DNA of 64,000 nt from Cordylochernes scorpioides (GCA_030710605.1 CP092865.1:33935749-33999748); one strand, 5' to 3'. Positions 22,113 through 32,783 are shown, numbered from the stretch's first letter. Numbers and translations: made by a program. Notes: generated from the sequence alone by a model not told the origin.

Positions 22113-23279
22113 TCGACACCTAAATTCTTAAACCATATTCAGCATCTACCGGTTATCCCCAACAGTCTATTGATATCTTTTGATGTAATCAATCTATACC
22201 CTAGTCTCCCCCACCCCATCATCATAGAATGCACCATAGAATTCCTCCGGACGCATGGTTACTCTGCAGATATGATAACTAAATTAACCTCCTTAATATC
22301 GATTTGTCTGAACAATAGAATTTTTAATTACGATAAACGTTACTACAGGCAATCTAAAGGTACTCCCATGGGCAGCCCTCTTTCTTCACCACTATCTGAA
22401 ATAGTCATGCGGAAAATAGACAATTCAATAACAGATTATTTCCCAGTAGATATCCTAACTTGGTTTAGATATATAGATGACATATTTTGTATAGTTAAAA
22501 CTGATTCCTTGGACAAAATTCATGCCAAATTAAATTCACTATACCCAGACATACTTTTCACAGTAGAAAAGAAAACAATAGTTCACTAGCCTTTTTAGAT
22601 ATTCAGATTACAAAACATAATTGCAGATACATTACCAACGTTTACTATAAACCCTCTTTCCATCCCTCCTATATACACTACACATCATACTGCCCCCTTA
22701 GGCATAAGATTAACACCGTAAAAACCTTGTCGAAACGCATTTTCACTCACTGTTCTTCGCAAGAATTCAAACAAATAGAAACCCAAAACATAATCGATCT
22801 CCTGATGAACTCTGGTTACCCCAAAAATTTCATACTTAGACACTTTTATAATCCCCAACAGCACCTTAATAGCCAAATTTATAGATCCACATGCACCATC
22901 CCATTCTCTACTCATAGTGTCAACATTGCTAGATTCCGAAAAAATAACTATGGTATCCGTACCTTTTATACCAACACCCCTAAATTAGAAACAATAGTTA
23001 GAAATCCCATTACCAGGAATAGTTTTCCCGTCACCCTACCTTTTTTCACAAACTCCGTATATTCATTGAAATGCTCAAACTGTAATAGCATATACATAGG
23101 AGAAACAGGCAGACGAATCAAGGACAGGATGGACGAACATTACAGAAACATCAGAAATAATGAACCCAAGTCCCTCATCGTACAACATATCAGACAAACA
23201 GGACATTCTTTTAATACATCCCACCCACACGCATATTACTCTAATATCAACAGCAAATTCAAAAGATTGGTCGTCGAGG
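22113..23279 (+). pseudogene. Penelope-like element: reverse transcriptase and GIY-YIG endonuclease, partial
   Basis: The frame begins near PKFLNHIQHLPV and contains SFDVINLYPSLPHP, QSKGTPMGSPLSSPLSE and the catalytic RYIDDIFC of a Penelope-like RT. A frameshift near 22589 leads to a second frame with LKCSNCNSIYIGETGRRI and KDRMDEH, the CxxC plus GIY-YIG endonuclease. The N-terminal RT part is missing and the 3' end falls in the assembly gap. Such elements prime at chromosome ends or nicks. Confidence 0.92.
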
Positions 23280-23379
23280 NNNNNNNNNNNNNNNNNNNNN
23301 NNNNNNNNNNNNNNNNNNNNNNNNNNNNNNNNNNNNNNNNNNNNNNNNNNNNNNNNNNNNNNNNNNNNNNNNNNNNNNN
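23280..23379. other. Assembly gap of 100 N
   Basis: Exactly 100 undetermined bases, the usual placeholder for a gap of unknown size. It truncates the Penelope-like endonuclease frame. Confidence 1.
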
Positions 23380-23403
23380 CTTGAAATTCGGTAAACATTA
23401 ATA

Positions 23404-23561
23404 CAGTAGAACCTCCCTTTAGTGGACACCTCTCTACAAAGGACAGTTTTCATTGCAAAATTACCATTTTTACAATTTAGCAACTCTCCGGTAAGAGGAC
23501 ACCTCTCCTTAAAGGACACTTTGGCTCTGCAATTAGGGTCCTTTATAGGGAGGTTCTACTC
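23404..23561. mobile_element. MITE with CAGTAGAACCTCC ends and TA target
   Basis: Terminal inverted repeats CAGTAGAACCTCCCTTTAGT and the inverse at GGGAGGTTCTACT are flanked by TA. The body (CTCTCCGGTAAGAGGACACC) recurs as decayed copies at 24294, 28000, 41495 and 51255. TIR and TA target fit the Tc1/mariner-pogo group. Confidence 0.85.
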
Positions 23562-23984
23562 TATATGACAATTCCATCTGACATTTAGTTTCTGTAGAGA
23601 AATTTGTGTGACCTCTTGTTGGCTTTCGAGGAATCTTCAATCATTAATGACCACTCTTTGATGAGATGGTAGAATGTGTGGAGACAACCGGGTGTCTGGC
23701 CTCTGTATGAGAGTGAGGTAGAGAAAAGTTACACTGAACATATCTTGAGAATTTTTTCTAAAATATAATGAATCAATGATCTACTGCATCCACTTTGGTC
23801 ATTGTTTATACCACAAGAGTTAATATAGGGTAGAGGTAAAATTAGCCTTTTTTGTACACAAATGATTTTACACACTTGAAAAAAATTAATATTGAATACA
23901 GAGGTACACCTTTTATACAAAGGGCAGTTATCATCAACCAAAATTCCCCTTCCATTGAAAATTTGTTATTGCTAGCAAATTAAT
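23562..23984. other. No feature recognised
   Basis: AT-rich sequence without supported genes, RNA genes or clear repeats. Confidence 0.6.
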
Positions 23985-24233
23985 ATATACAGTTATCAGC
24001 GTCATGCGTTCTTAATTCTGTCACTGTTTGCTTTTGGTTCAGTGGTAGAATGCTCGCCTGCCCCAGGTTTGATTCCCGGCCGATGCATTTTTTTTTTTTT
24101 TACAATTTTTAAACTCATTATATATTATACAAGAATGACATCCACGGCGCCAATTTATAATTGTAATGAATAGTATTTGAATAAAAGCATTTAATCGGGT
24201 AAACCCTGGGCGTTGCCCGGGTCATTCGGCTAG
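23985..24233 (+). mobile_element. Non-autonomous Helitron, family 2, with tRNA-Gly relic
   Basis: Ends GGGTCATTCGGCTAG before T, with the GC-rich palindromic CTGGGCGTTGCCCGGG as terminal hairpin. The same 3' end occurs at 25764 and, inverted, at 47967. The left limit is approximate, set by similarity to the copy at 25368. Confidence 0.75.
24030..24087 (+). pseudogene. tRNA-Gly(GCC) relic inside a Helitron
   Basis: GGTTCAGTGGTAGAATGCTC is the D-arm/A-box region and GGTTTGATTCCCGGCCGATG the T-arm/B-box and acceptor end. About 10 bases of the anticodon arm are missing after CGCCTGCC, so it is not a working tRNA. A T-run follows, which would end a Pol III transcript. Confidence 0.85.
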
Positions 24234-24293
24234 TTTTTAAAATAAGAGACACTTTCCCAACACATGATTTATTTGCATAAACAGTAAAGCTTA

Positions 24294-24465
24294 TTTGCGA
24301 GGACACTCTTGCTAGAATGTACCTTTTTATCAAAGGATAGATATCAACATTACCATTTTCTATTTAGCAGCTCTGGACACCTCTTTCTCTAAAGGACACA
24401 TTGGTTCTGCTAATAGGTATCCTTTGTGCTAATAGGTATCCTTTGTGTTAAGAGGTTCTCTGTAT
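24294..24465. mobile_element. Decayed copy of the CAGTAGAACC MITE
   Basis: AGGACACTCTTGCTAGAATG and CTCTAAAGGACACATTGG correspond to the body of the MITE at 23404. The ends are eroded. It contains a small duplication of AATAGGTATCCTTTGTG. Confidence 0.6.
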
Positions 24466-24514
24466 GATTCTCCCTAGTAAACAAATTACCATTAATAAAA
24501 CTCAAGATTTATTA

Positions 24515-24695
24515 ACACAAGTAAAATCCAAATACATAGTGTGTGACGTTTCGGTAACAGCATTGTTACCATCTTCAGACAAAAGTACCGAAGATGGTAA
24601 CAACACTGTTACCAAAACGTTACACACTATTTATTTATTTGGATTTGGTCTTATTACTTTGTGTTTATAATCTATTATCCAAATTGTGCCTTATC
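24515..24695. repeat. Foldback repeat of the hammerhead family
   Basis: Two inverted arms (AAATCCAAATACATAGTGTG then TGACGTTTCGG, and their inverse ending in TTTATTTGGATTTGG) meet at a short centre. The outer tail CTATTATCCAAATTGTGCC is shared with the copies at 32 and 42 kb. The left arm holds an intact hammerhead core. The right arm has lost core bases. Confidence 0.85.
24540..24587 (-). ncRNA. Hammerhead ribozyme motif
   Basis: On the minus strand: stem-I bases TTTTGT, core CTGAAGA, stem II GGTAACA/TGTTACC with loop ATGC, then GAAA, then CGTC with cleavage expected after the C. Core positions C3-U-G-A-N-G-A9 and G12-A-A14 all fit. Stem I is only about 3 bp and stem III is minimal, as in Penelope-type hammerheads, which often work as dimers. 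Activity is untested. Confidence 0.7.
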
Positions 24696-24741
24696 ACTCA
24701 AGATTTATTGAAAAATACCTCTATATTAAAAAAATAATATA

Positions 24742-24973
24742 CAGTGGTACCTCGACATACGAGTTTTTCGAGATACGAGCCGACGAGCAAGTGATTTTTT
24801 TGCTTTGAGTTACGAGCGAAATTCGAGATACGAGTTCGGTTCGGTAGTGTTGAAGATATTAATCTGTGATTTTAAATGGGAATTTTGTATGGGGAAATTT
24901 GCTTCGAGATACGAGTAATTCAAGATACGAGCAAGGTTGCGGAACGAATTACTCGTATGTCGAGGTACCACTG
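24742..24973. mobile_element. Tigger-type MITE with complete TIRs
   Basis: CAGTGGTACCTCGACATACG at the left is inverted at the right (CGTATGTCGAGGTACCACTG), with TA on both sides. The 232-bp body repeats CGAGATACGAG motifs and matches both ends of the Tigger remnant at 16917-17625, of which it is an internal-deletion derivative. Confidence 0.95.
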
Positions 24974-25367
24974 TATTTAAAAATAAAATATACATCTTTG
25001 TTATAACTTTCATCTTTGTTTGTATCTTTTATCCTTAATAATTGTGCCGGTTAGCTGGGCTATCTCTCTCTCTCTCTTACTATGTAACCTATTGTAAAAA
25101 TTGTTAGCTCCAGGAACCTGGGTTAACCAATTACATAGTGTAAATCATTATTATTTTAAAGATTTTTTCAACTATTGTAAGGAGTACGTCAGATAGTGAA
25201 TGAAATGTGTCTGTTGGGAAAACTTCCAAAATAAAAATATGAAAATTATAGTTTCAATATTATGAAATTACCCACAGTATTATACACATTTGATGTGATA
25301 CCAAAAATATTTCACTGTAAATAAAGAATATAACTTGGATCTTACTATTGATTAGAAATATACAGTT

Positions 25368-25764
25368 ACGAGCATCTTTCCTCATCTCCTAATCAGTCAT
25401 CTCTCTCTCTCTGTCACCGTTTGCTTTTTTTTTGGAATGGAGCCCTCCTATTGGTTGCTACGGTCACACCATCTTTGCCCCCCCCTCCCCACTCGCTATT
25501 TATGTAACTATTGTGTTGGAGCGGGTCACTCCCTAAATAAATGCATATATTAGATAATAACCAAATGGAATCCTCTCTTTCTTTTTCCCAGTAAGAGACG
25601 CCTACGGAAGCCAACAATACATAGACAGATAAAGCACATAGGCTATAGTTATTAACTAACATATGCAATTAATTAAGGCGCCAATTTATAATTGTAACAA
25701 ATAGTATTTGAATCAAAACATTCAATCGGGTAAAACACTGGCGTTGCCCGGGTCATTCGGCTAG
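25368..25764 (+). mobile_element. Non-autonomous Helitron, family 2, with different cargo
   Basis: Shares CTGTCACCGTTTGCTTTT at the left and GGCGCCAATTTATAATTGTA through GGGTCATTCGGCTAG at the right with the copy at 23985. The middle, about 230 bp, is unrelated and replaces the tRNA-Gly part. The left limit is approximate. Confidence 0.7.
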
Positions 25765-25919
25765 TTGATTAGAAATTGGGATGAAGGGTGCAAGAGTAAT
25801 CCATTAAAACAAAACTAACTACGTTTATTGAAGCTTAGAGTCTAAAATGATATTCCATTTCACATAAGAAGCTTAAAATAGATAATTATTTAAAAAAATA
25901 AAATATACTTTTAATAAAT

Positions 25920-26072
25920 AATGAAAAATTTCGAAACTATTATAGACGCATATGATTCTTTTAAAAATAAAATAATTTCTACTGCCCTTACTTTTTAAAA
26001 GAGTCGTACGAGTCTATAATAGTTTTGAATTTTCATAACAGATGGCGCACTAATGCATCATAAATGAAAAAT
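25920..26072. repeat. Inverted repeat ending in ACAGATGGCGCACTA
   Basis: TTCGAAACTATTATAGACGC is inverted as GAGTCTATAATAGTTTTGAA around a centre that contains TTTCTACTGCCCTTAC. The same centre and the ACAGATGG(C/T)GC end occur in the larger palindromes at 35 kb. Confidence 0.7.
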
Positions 26073-26420
26073 TTAACAAGTTTATTTATAAAAACACAAG
26101 ATAATATGATTTAATGTGCTTATTAAAAGGTATTTTTAATTTTTAACATAAAATAATAACTGGCAAGAAGACACCTCACCTTGGATCTGCAACTAGGTGC
26201 CTTTAATAGGGAGTATATGTAAGTATAGGTCAGGGGGCAATTCTTTATTGAACAATTATCCTGTGTTCCTCCTTGATGCCAATTACATTTTAATAATGTT
26301 TCCTGCTCTCTTAGGGTGTGAGCATCAGCCTGAACTTCTTTTGTCTTTTACATTTTGAGAAGTTGATGGGAAACTTTAGTGCCATTTCACACTTTGGATA
26401 TCCTTAATATTGTAGAACCT

Positions 26421-26580
26421 GATAAAGCACAATTTGGATTTTAGATTATAGATACAAGGAAATAAGACCTAATCTAAATAAATTAATAGTGTGACATTTT
26501 GGTAACAGCGTTGTTACCAAAACATCAGACACTATTAATTTATTTGAATTAGGTCTTATTTTCTTGTATTTATTGTAGAA
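26421..26580. repeat. Foldback repeat of the hammerhead family, degenerate
   Basis: Contains GGTAACAGCGTTGTTACC flanked by inverted AATAGTGTGACATTTTGG arms and the outer AGATTATAGATACAAGG tail. The ribozyme core bases are lost in both arms. Confidence 0.7.
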
Positions 26581-26994
26581 CCTCATCAATTCAAGCAACT
26601 ATAATTCTCTCAACACTTATATCAATTCAACCAATTTTTCAAATCCAAGCATTGCCTCTCTCAAGTTACAATCTGTAATACAAAGTACACTACAATTTAT
26701 TACTTACTATAGTTAACCATTTTATTCAATCTCCCTCTCAAATTGAAAGTTTTGAAAGTGTTTTATTTGTAAAAGTAACATTTGTGCTTAATAAATTTTA
26801 TTTCCTATTTAATCAGCTACAATTCAACATTCCCTTTAAATTTCCCTTTAAATGCCTTAGAAAAAGAAGTTGAAATAATTAGCCAAGTGTCCAGGGATTC
26901 TTACAGCAATCTGTATGGGAACAGAACCCAATCTCCAACATTTGTTGTGTTTTCTTATCACCTATCTTATTTACACACCTGATAACAGTCTTCT

Positions 26995-27335
26995 TCTTCT
27001 TTCTTATCTTCACTCATTCATATTGGGGTGTCTGTTGACAACCATCATGATTGGGTGAAGTAGTATGCGTCTGCCTTTGTCATTAAGACTGGGAGCACTA
27101 CTCAGTGGCAGGCCGACTTAGCTCCAAAAGAAATGGCCGCCACTGACATGAGGAACAGACGACATGTGCAGCCGCTCCTTACATAGAGTAAAAACGCTGC
27201 TCATCCTGTATCTCTGGATTAGGAGCCCTTACAGGGTACTATCAGCCGGGTCAGCTGAGCCCAGGTTTTTTAGTGAGCTTGTTACTGCTCCCCCTCCTCC
27301 TTTTTTTATCCGGGCTTGGGACCGGCAAAGGCGGA
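26995..27335 (-). mobile_element. Non-LTR element tail, LINE or SINE
   Basis: On the minus strand it ends in GAGTGAAGATAAGAAAGAAG, a tail shared with sequences at 31.37, 44.67, 47.85 and 49.2 kb. It has no poly-A, and no coding region was found, so whether it is a truncated LINE 3' end or a SINE is open. Confidence 0.5.
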
Positions 27336-27380
27336 GTTCCTGATAACAGTGCTATTAAGAACATGCTGTGGTTTTTTTTT

Positions 27381-27480
27381 TCTCATTCAGTACTTTTGTC
27401 TGATGATGGTGACAGCACTGTTACCGAAATGTCACACACTTTTTATTTATTTGGTGTCTTATTACTTTTTGTTTCTAAAG
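27381..27480 (+). repeat. Single-arm copy of the hammerhead family
   Basis: One arm only: CAGTACTTTTGTCTGATGAT through TTTTTATTTATTTGGTG. It carries an intact ribozyme core. Confidence 0.75.
27390..27440 (+). ncRNA. Hammerhead ribozyme motif
   Basis: Core CTGATGA (the most common natural form), stem II GGTGACA/TGTTACC with loop GCAC (7 bp, one G-T pair), GAAA, then TGTC with cleavage expected after the C. Stem I TGT/ACA. Compared with the other copies, the second core base set is canonical, which argues that the motif in this family is real. Confidence 0.7.
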
Positions 27481-29029
27481 ATTCTTAGAATAATTGCTAA
27501 AGTAGAAACATAGTTTATCAATAAGGATAATTGTTTCTTTATTATTAGTTCAAAGTGGCTAGCAAGCCATTTCTACACAATGGTTGATGAGGTTCTCTCT
27601 TCCACATCAGCTTGTTCATTGAGTTTTAACTAATGAGCAGGTGATCCTGGGCCTGCACCCAAGCAGCCTCCTTGTACTGACAATCTAACTAGTCATAGTG
27701 GAAAATATAAATAAAGGAGAGTCTGATAACAAAGTGTTAAAACTATTGCAGTCTAACCTTTGCTATAACATTACTTGGGGCTAAGTTTTTAGGTTATGTT
27801 CATTGTTATAACCATGGGACATTAAACTTGAGTTCTTAGAACTGTTCTAACAAAGATAATGTTATCAGTATTTATGAACAATGCCTATAGATATACCTTC
27901 ATCACACTTTAAAATATACTGCTATTTAAAACTATCTTTTTTTAGCATTTCTTTCAGCATAGCTAATATTACCATTTTACCTTTTCTCTTTTTAATAAAC
28001 AGTAAACTTCCATGAGAGGACACTCTTATTAGAGAGCACCTTTCTACAAAGGACAGGTTTCATCGCCAAAATTACCTTTTTTTGCCAATTAGCAACTCTT
28101 TAGTAAGAGGACAGTTCTCCCTAAAGGACACTTTGGCTCTACAACTAAGTGTCCTTTACAGAGAAGTTTTATTGTCGATGTATATAGTATTTAAATGCTC
28201 TTTACTCCAAAAAAATAAATGAGAAAGAAAGAAAACATTTTGATAAGCTGGCAGCAGTCTGAGAGTGGAATGTATAACCTACTTATTTGGAGTTGTTACC
28301 TTTTACTATCCCATTTTATCTTATCCCCAATGAGGGAAATAGGAGGAAAAAAGAGAGTTATGACTATAATCAGGATCTTTGGTGGATGCTAATCTAATCT
28401 GGAGGGAGGGAGGTGTAGTGGTCTCACATTACTGAAGCCTTCCACCCGCTGCAGCTGTTATTGATGGCTCACTCTACCACCCAGTATTGATCTGACCCAT
28501 CCATCACCTCTCATCTATTCTTAATTCTGGCCTTGGTGCCTCTCTCTGTCTATCTCTCTACTTTGGTTAATATTAAAATTACACAACCTCCCCCCTCCCC
28601 TCACTTTTTTTTTAAAGATGCTATCATATCTCTCAACTTAAAAAAAAAAAAAAAAAAAAAAGATACACAATGAAAAAAGAATGTTCTGAACCAATTTTCA
28701 AGGTTGAATGTTCTTATTAAGAAGCAAAGCCATTTAGTAACATTTCTACCTGTTCTTTGGACAATATACATAGTTATATTGCCTGATGCTCTGTAAAATG
28801 AAATAAGATTATTTAAATGGTTATTGTTTTTTGGTCAAGACTTTCTATAAAATGAGAACATTTTAAAAGTGTATGTTGTCTTCAAAACTCCTATTTTTCT
28901 TTGTGTAGAGATTTTGAAAGTTTTAGATAAATGAAGTTTTTTTTTTAACCACAGAGAATAACTACAATCTGTACAGAAAGTGTTCCATTTTTAAAATAAT
29001 GATAATAATGCTTTATTAAAAATAATTTA
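27481..29029. other. Non-coding stretch with a decayed MITE
   Basis: No gene is supported. A decayed copy of the CAGTAGAACC MITE occupies about 28000-28171 (GAGAGGACACTCTTATTAGA, AAAGGACACTTTGGCTC). A 21-base A-run is at 28640. The rest shows nothing recognisable. Confidence 0.6.
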
Positions 29030-29590
29030 CAAATGTTTGCGTAACCTTTTGTTTTCTATGTGCAATCCTTAATGTTAAACAACAGCCCTGCATAGCTGTT
29101 TCTAGGAAATAAGGCTTCATCTAAGAATATTTTGACCATTCCAACATTCCTCAACAGCTTTCCAGTGACTATCCAGCGTCTTCGGTTTTCTAGACCTAAG
29201 AACAGTTTTCAGCAAGCCAAAAACACAAAAATCATAGGGGCCAAGTCTGGGGATTTGGCAAGGATGTGCTTAAAAGGGATGTATGAAATTCCGGTTTCAT
29301 CCATCTTTTTGTCTAGGTATTTAAATGTTGAATGTAAGATATGACTCGTGGCTTTATTATGGTGCAGCCACACATATCTTGAGTTACTTGGATACAAAAA
29401 TGTGACCTAATTATTGAATAATGAGTGTAAGACAAGTCTTTGGCAGATTTGTGAATTCATCTTGACATTTGGGTCCACCTTTTTTATAGGAAGCTTTTCA
29501 TTGTAGCAGAAACCTGCAACCACCATGAAGCCCTTTGAGAAACTCTCCTTGCATTGCTTGACCCAGTTCTAAAAAGTATTTATTTGAGAG
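29030..29590 (-). pseudogene. Mariner transposase relic, DD41D-type spacing
   Basis: The minus strand reads KQCKESFSKGFMVVAGFCYN, VDPNVKMNSQICQRL, a stop, then SRYVWLHHNKATSH, DETGISYIPFKHILAKSPDL and RSRKPKTLDSHWKAVEECWN. This is the C-terminal half of a mariner transposase. The second catalytic Asp is Asn (HHNKA) and the third, 41 residues later, is Ile (APMIF). Stops also interrupt it. Dead copy. Confidence 0.85.
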
Positions 29591-30052
29591 TTAGCGTAGT
29601 AAATGGCACGGGGTTGGTTGCTATTATAGGTATTATTTTTGTCACCTTGTTATTCTTATCTATAATCCAAATTGCTTGGTCCTTTGTAAGATATTCAACA
29701 ACAACAACAAAACCCCAACTATATAGCTAAAATGGTGAGGAATATTAAACATGTTGTGTGCTATGTTCCTTCAAATCTGAACTAGGTACAGAAAATGGTG
29801 ACTCAGATATTCTCAGTCGCAATACACTGCAAGGACTTTTTGCTCACTTGACAGCAATAGCCAAGTTGGCCCTTAGAGAAAAACAATTTTTAAGTGCCCC
29901 TAATGGGTCTGCAACATTTTATCAAGGCAGATTTCAAGAGGCCCTTGTGTGTGAGTAACCAGCCTGTGATTCACCACTTTGTAGAAATACATTCTAACCT
30001 TTTTTAGATTCAACACCCCAAGGGATCTGAACTTTCAGTCGGATTAAAGTAA
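29591..30052. other. No supported feature
   Basis: A 66-codon frame at 29758-29958 (ending ATFYQGRFQEALVCE) has no recognised homology or splice context, so no gene is called. Confidence 0.5.
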
Positions 30053-30375
30053 ATTATAGATGGCGCCATAACTAGACGCCATCTATTTTGATGGGAGAGG
30101 CGACCTTTATAGATGAATATCCTCCTGGCAAAATTTCCATCTTTATTTTGGTCATAGATTTGGCCTAGCCACTTTACCAGCTAAACACCTCTTTGGCAGA
30201 TTGTGAGGATTCCATTGAATCCCTTGTGGATCTCATGGAATAAAATCCCACCTAGGCTACTGACAAGGGCCATTACTGGTGTTGTGGCTTGTCACTGGGC
30301 TGCTAGTTTGTGGCGACGGTCAATAGATGGCGCCAAGTTATGATGTCTATTTTGACACAGAAGGGACCTTTATCT
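30053..30375. repeat. Copy of the foldback repeat at 16.4 kb
   Basis: Carries GATGGCGCCATAACTAGACG, GGCAAAATTTCCATCTTT and CAGCTAAACACCTCTTTGGC, all found in the 16.4-kb element, here arranged in opposite order. TAGATGGCGCC appears at both ends. Confidence 0.8.
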
Positions 30376-31941
30376 TTATTAAGTAAGATGATTTCATCAC
30401 AACATTCATTTCTATTTTATATATGATAACCAAATATATAATTAAAATGTTTTTAAAATACTTTTGGGTCTAATATATTTTAATTAATAATGGTAATTGA
30501 TACCATTGGGACTTTTTTTTTCTTCTGAATATTTCATGTTCAACGATAGATAAAATTGATAGATTTTTGAACAAAGGAAAAATTACAAATATTTTTTAAA
30601 TCTAAGTGAATGAATACAATGGGAAGAAAACAAATAAATTTAGTAAATATAGAAAAGGATAATTTTTTTTTTGGCTTTTAAGACACCGTTGCTAACAACC
30701 GTTAAGTTAGGCTTAAATTGTTGAGTAAATAATCGTGTGTAGATGTCAGCACCTATATTTACGACACATTTTAACATTTTTAAGCATAGTGCGCATACGC
30801 TAACCTTGGTCACTGTGTTCCGCATGTCAAAGTATCGTATTTTAAGCAATAAATTTGTATTTTTAACAAGAATTATTTAATGTTGTCGAAACTTGAGAAT
30901 CAGTTGAATTATTGATAATGTCCAATTAGCCTTATTAGATGGAATTAACGTTTGCTATTTGATAGGCTGGAGGGCATGAAAATATGGCCGGATTACCGCA
31001 AGTGTTGAATTAACGAGGTTATAATGTATCAACCGAACCACACATTCGAACAATCCTCATTATCATTTGGTACCAATATTTTATGTTGTGTTGCACTTTT
31101 AAAACAATTTGAACCTGAACTTTGAAATTGGAATGTTATATCCAAGTTGTTCTTATAAAAGAAGCTGCTATAACAAGGTTACACTCTTTAACCTTTCCCT
31201 ACCATTGACTTTGTTTCGATTCAATAAACTATTTTAAAATCTTTATTATCTAAAGTGTGTGTGTGTGTGTTATTAGTGTGTTACAAATGTGATAGATAAA
31301 TTCAAGAATATTTGCACAGCATACTTAAACATTAGCCTGTCCCACTTGTATATCAGAACCAAAATACTCTTCTTCTTCTTTCTTATCTCCACTCAATCAT
31401 ATTAGGGTGTCAAGCTTGTAAAGCTTAAGACTTTTGATGGTGTCTGTCGGGATGAGTAGAGTACATCAATGGATGAGTCAATAGAGTCAATAATGTGTTG
31501 GAGTTGCAGGTTGACACTTAGTACATAGTGGGAAAACTTTGCGACCATTCTGTCATTGGCCGTAGATGACCAGACTGGAAATCAACAAAATACTACTTAC
31601 TGTATTTGGTTTTTATCTTATTTTGAAATAATAATAATAATAAAAAAAAATTAAATATTAAAATAGCTCTTATTAAAAAAGCTGTAAAATTCAAACTAAA
31701 ATAGCTACGAGAATGGAATAAAATAGTGTGTCACCTTATTTTAATATTATTAAAAATATCGACATTTTATTTCCTAATGTATAATTTTTCCACATATTTA
31801 AAATTGAACAAATTATTTGACCTATTTTAATTTACTAATGTAGTAGTGGTAGTGACAGCCTTATTAGATACATATGTTGTTGACTCTTCTTTATATATTA
31901 AGAAACGATTTTTGCCAATATTTTGGAATACAAATAAATAA
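30376..31941. other. Non-coding sequence with a LINE/SINE tail piece
   Basis: 31372-31600 (minus) repeats CTTCTTTCTTATCTCCACTC followed by GGGTGTCAAGCTTGTAAAGC and TCAATGGATGAGTCAATA, shared with 49.2 kb. A short GT run is at 31255. The remainder is AT-rich with no supported gene. Confidence 0.5.
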
Positions 31942-31979
31942 TACACAAGGTAATAAGACCAAATCCAAATAAATAAATA

Positions 31980-32026
31980 GTGTGTAACGTTTCGGCAACA
32001 GCGTTGTTACCATCTTCAGACAAAAG
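31980..32026 (-). ncRNA. Hammerhead ribozyme motif, left arm
   Basis: Minus strand: TTTTGT, CTGAAGA, stem II GGTAACA/TGTTGCC with loop ACGC, GAAA, CGTT with cleavage expected after the last T, then ACACAC. One stem II pair is wobble relative to the right arm. Confidence 0.65.
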
Positions 32027-32049
32027 TACTGAATGACTTCATTCACTAC

Positions 32050-32096
32050 TTTTGTCTGAAGATGGCAACAACGCTGTTGCCGAAACGTCACACACT
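32050..32096 (+). ncRNA. Hammerhead ribozyme motif, right arm
   Basis: CTGAAGA at 32056-32062, perfect 7-bp stem II GGCAACA/TGTTGCC with loop ACGC, GAAA at 32082-32085, then CGTC with cleavage expected after 32089. Compared with other copies, stem II carries a paired change (T-A to C-G), a compensatory change that favours a conserved RNA fold. Confidence 0.72.
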
Positions 32097-32327
32097 ATTT
32101 ATTTATTTGGATTTGGTCTTATTACCTTGTGTTTATAATCTATAATCCAAATTGTGCTTCATCAACAAATAAATAATGTGGTATTGTTTCTCATAGATAG
32201 CACAGACCATCCACAACATTCAGTTTCATGGTCAGGAGAAAACTTTTTTTTTTTAAATAAAAGGCAGCTTAACACTAATTTTAGAAACTATGGAGCCCCA
32301 CCTTATAACTGTTTGATGGTGTTTCAG

Positions 32328-32419
32328 GGAGAAAACAACAATGGGTTTGATGTGCTGACCCAGAATCTGAAGTATGGCCAAGTGGCTTCCAAGGAATTGG
32401 CAGACTTCTTCAGAGACAG
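32328..32419 (+). CDS. Fcho: FCHO-like F-BAR protein, first exon in the window
   Basis: FCHO proteins are F-BAR membrane benders that help start clathrin-coated pits at the plasma membrane, recruiting Eps15, intersectin and AP2. This exon encodes [20 protein letters not shown] and [10 protein letters not shown], aligning without gaps to residues just after the N-terminal MAYFVENFW of vertebrate FCHO2 ([20 protein letters not shown]). The acceptor is TTTCAG and the donor AG/GTGCGG, leaving phase 2. The start-codon exon must lie upstream and was not found. The other ten exons follow on this strand in compatible phase. Confidence 0.92.
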
Positions 32420-32496
32420 GTGCGGACACCTTACAATTGGGATCTTCCTGCCCATTGCTCTATGACATACTTACTGCCTGTAAAACTCCCCCCATT

Positions 32497-32780
32497 TGTT
32501 GATTTTAACAGATATTTATTTCTCAACACCCAGGTTGGTGGAAAATCTCCCTCTCTGTGAGAATCCTCCAGGATTTTTGGGTAAAGAAATTGTTAGCACA
32601 ATTATCAGAGAAACATTTATTTTTATTAGGATATATAAAGAAAAAAAAAAAGAGATTAAATGGAATACAAAGCAAAGCTAGCGTGAACATATTTACATAA
32701 TGATAAACAAAGCCGGCAGACAATCCCGTGATGCGACGGGAGGTGAGGTGGGTGATCATTGGCCGGGCCGCTGGCCATCA
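32497..32780 (-). mobile_element. LTR of a Copia element
   Basis: On the minus strand it begins TGATGGCCAGCGGCCCGG and ends ATCTGTTAAAATCAACA. It follows a purine-rich GTTGGAGGGAGTA and the end of a Copia pol gene, so it is the 3' LTR. No partner LTR is in the window. Confidence 0.75.
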
Positions 32781-32783
32781 TAC

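Larger units (their letters stand above)
31942..32160. repeat. Complete foldback repeat with two divergent hammerheads
   Basis: Left arm ACACAAGGTAATAAGACCAA ... GTACTG and right arm in inverse order meet at a 15-20 bp centre. Both arms keep an intact hammerhead core on opposite strands. The copy ends 168 bp before the first recognised FCHO exon. Confidence 0.9.

Noticed and set aside
24030-24087. Functional tRNA-Gly gene
   Set aside because: About 10 bases of the anticodon arm are missing and it sits inside a Helitron.
29758-29958. 66-codon plus-strand frame
   Set aside because: No family, no splice context. Located in repeat-rich sequence.
1-32327. First FCHO exon with the start codon and FVENFW-like residues
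   Set aside because: No frame followed by a proper donor was found by eye. It may lie outside the window or in the N gap.
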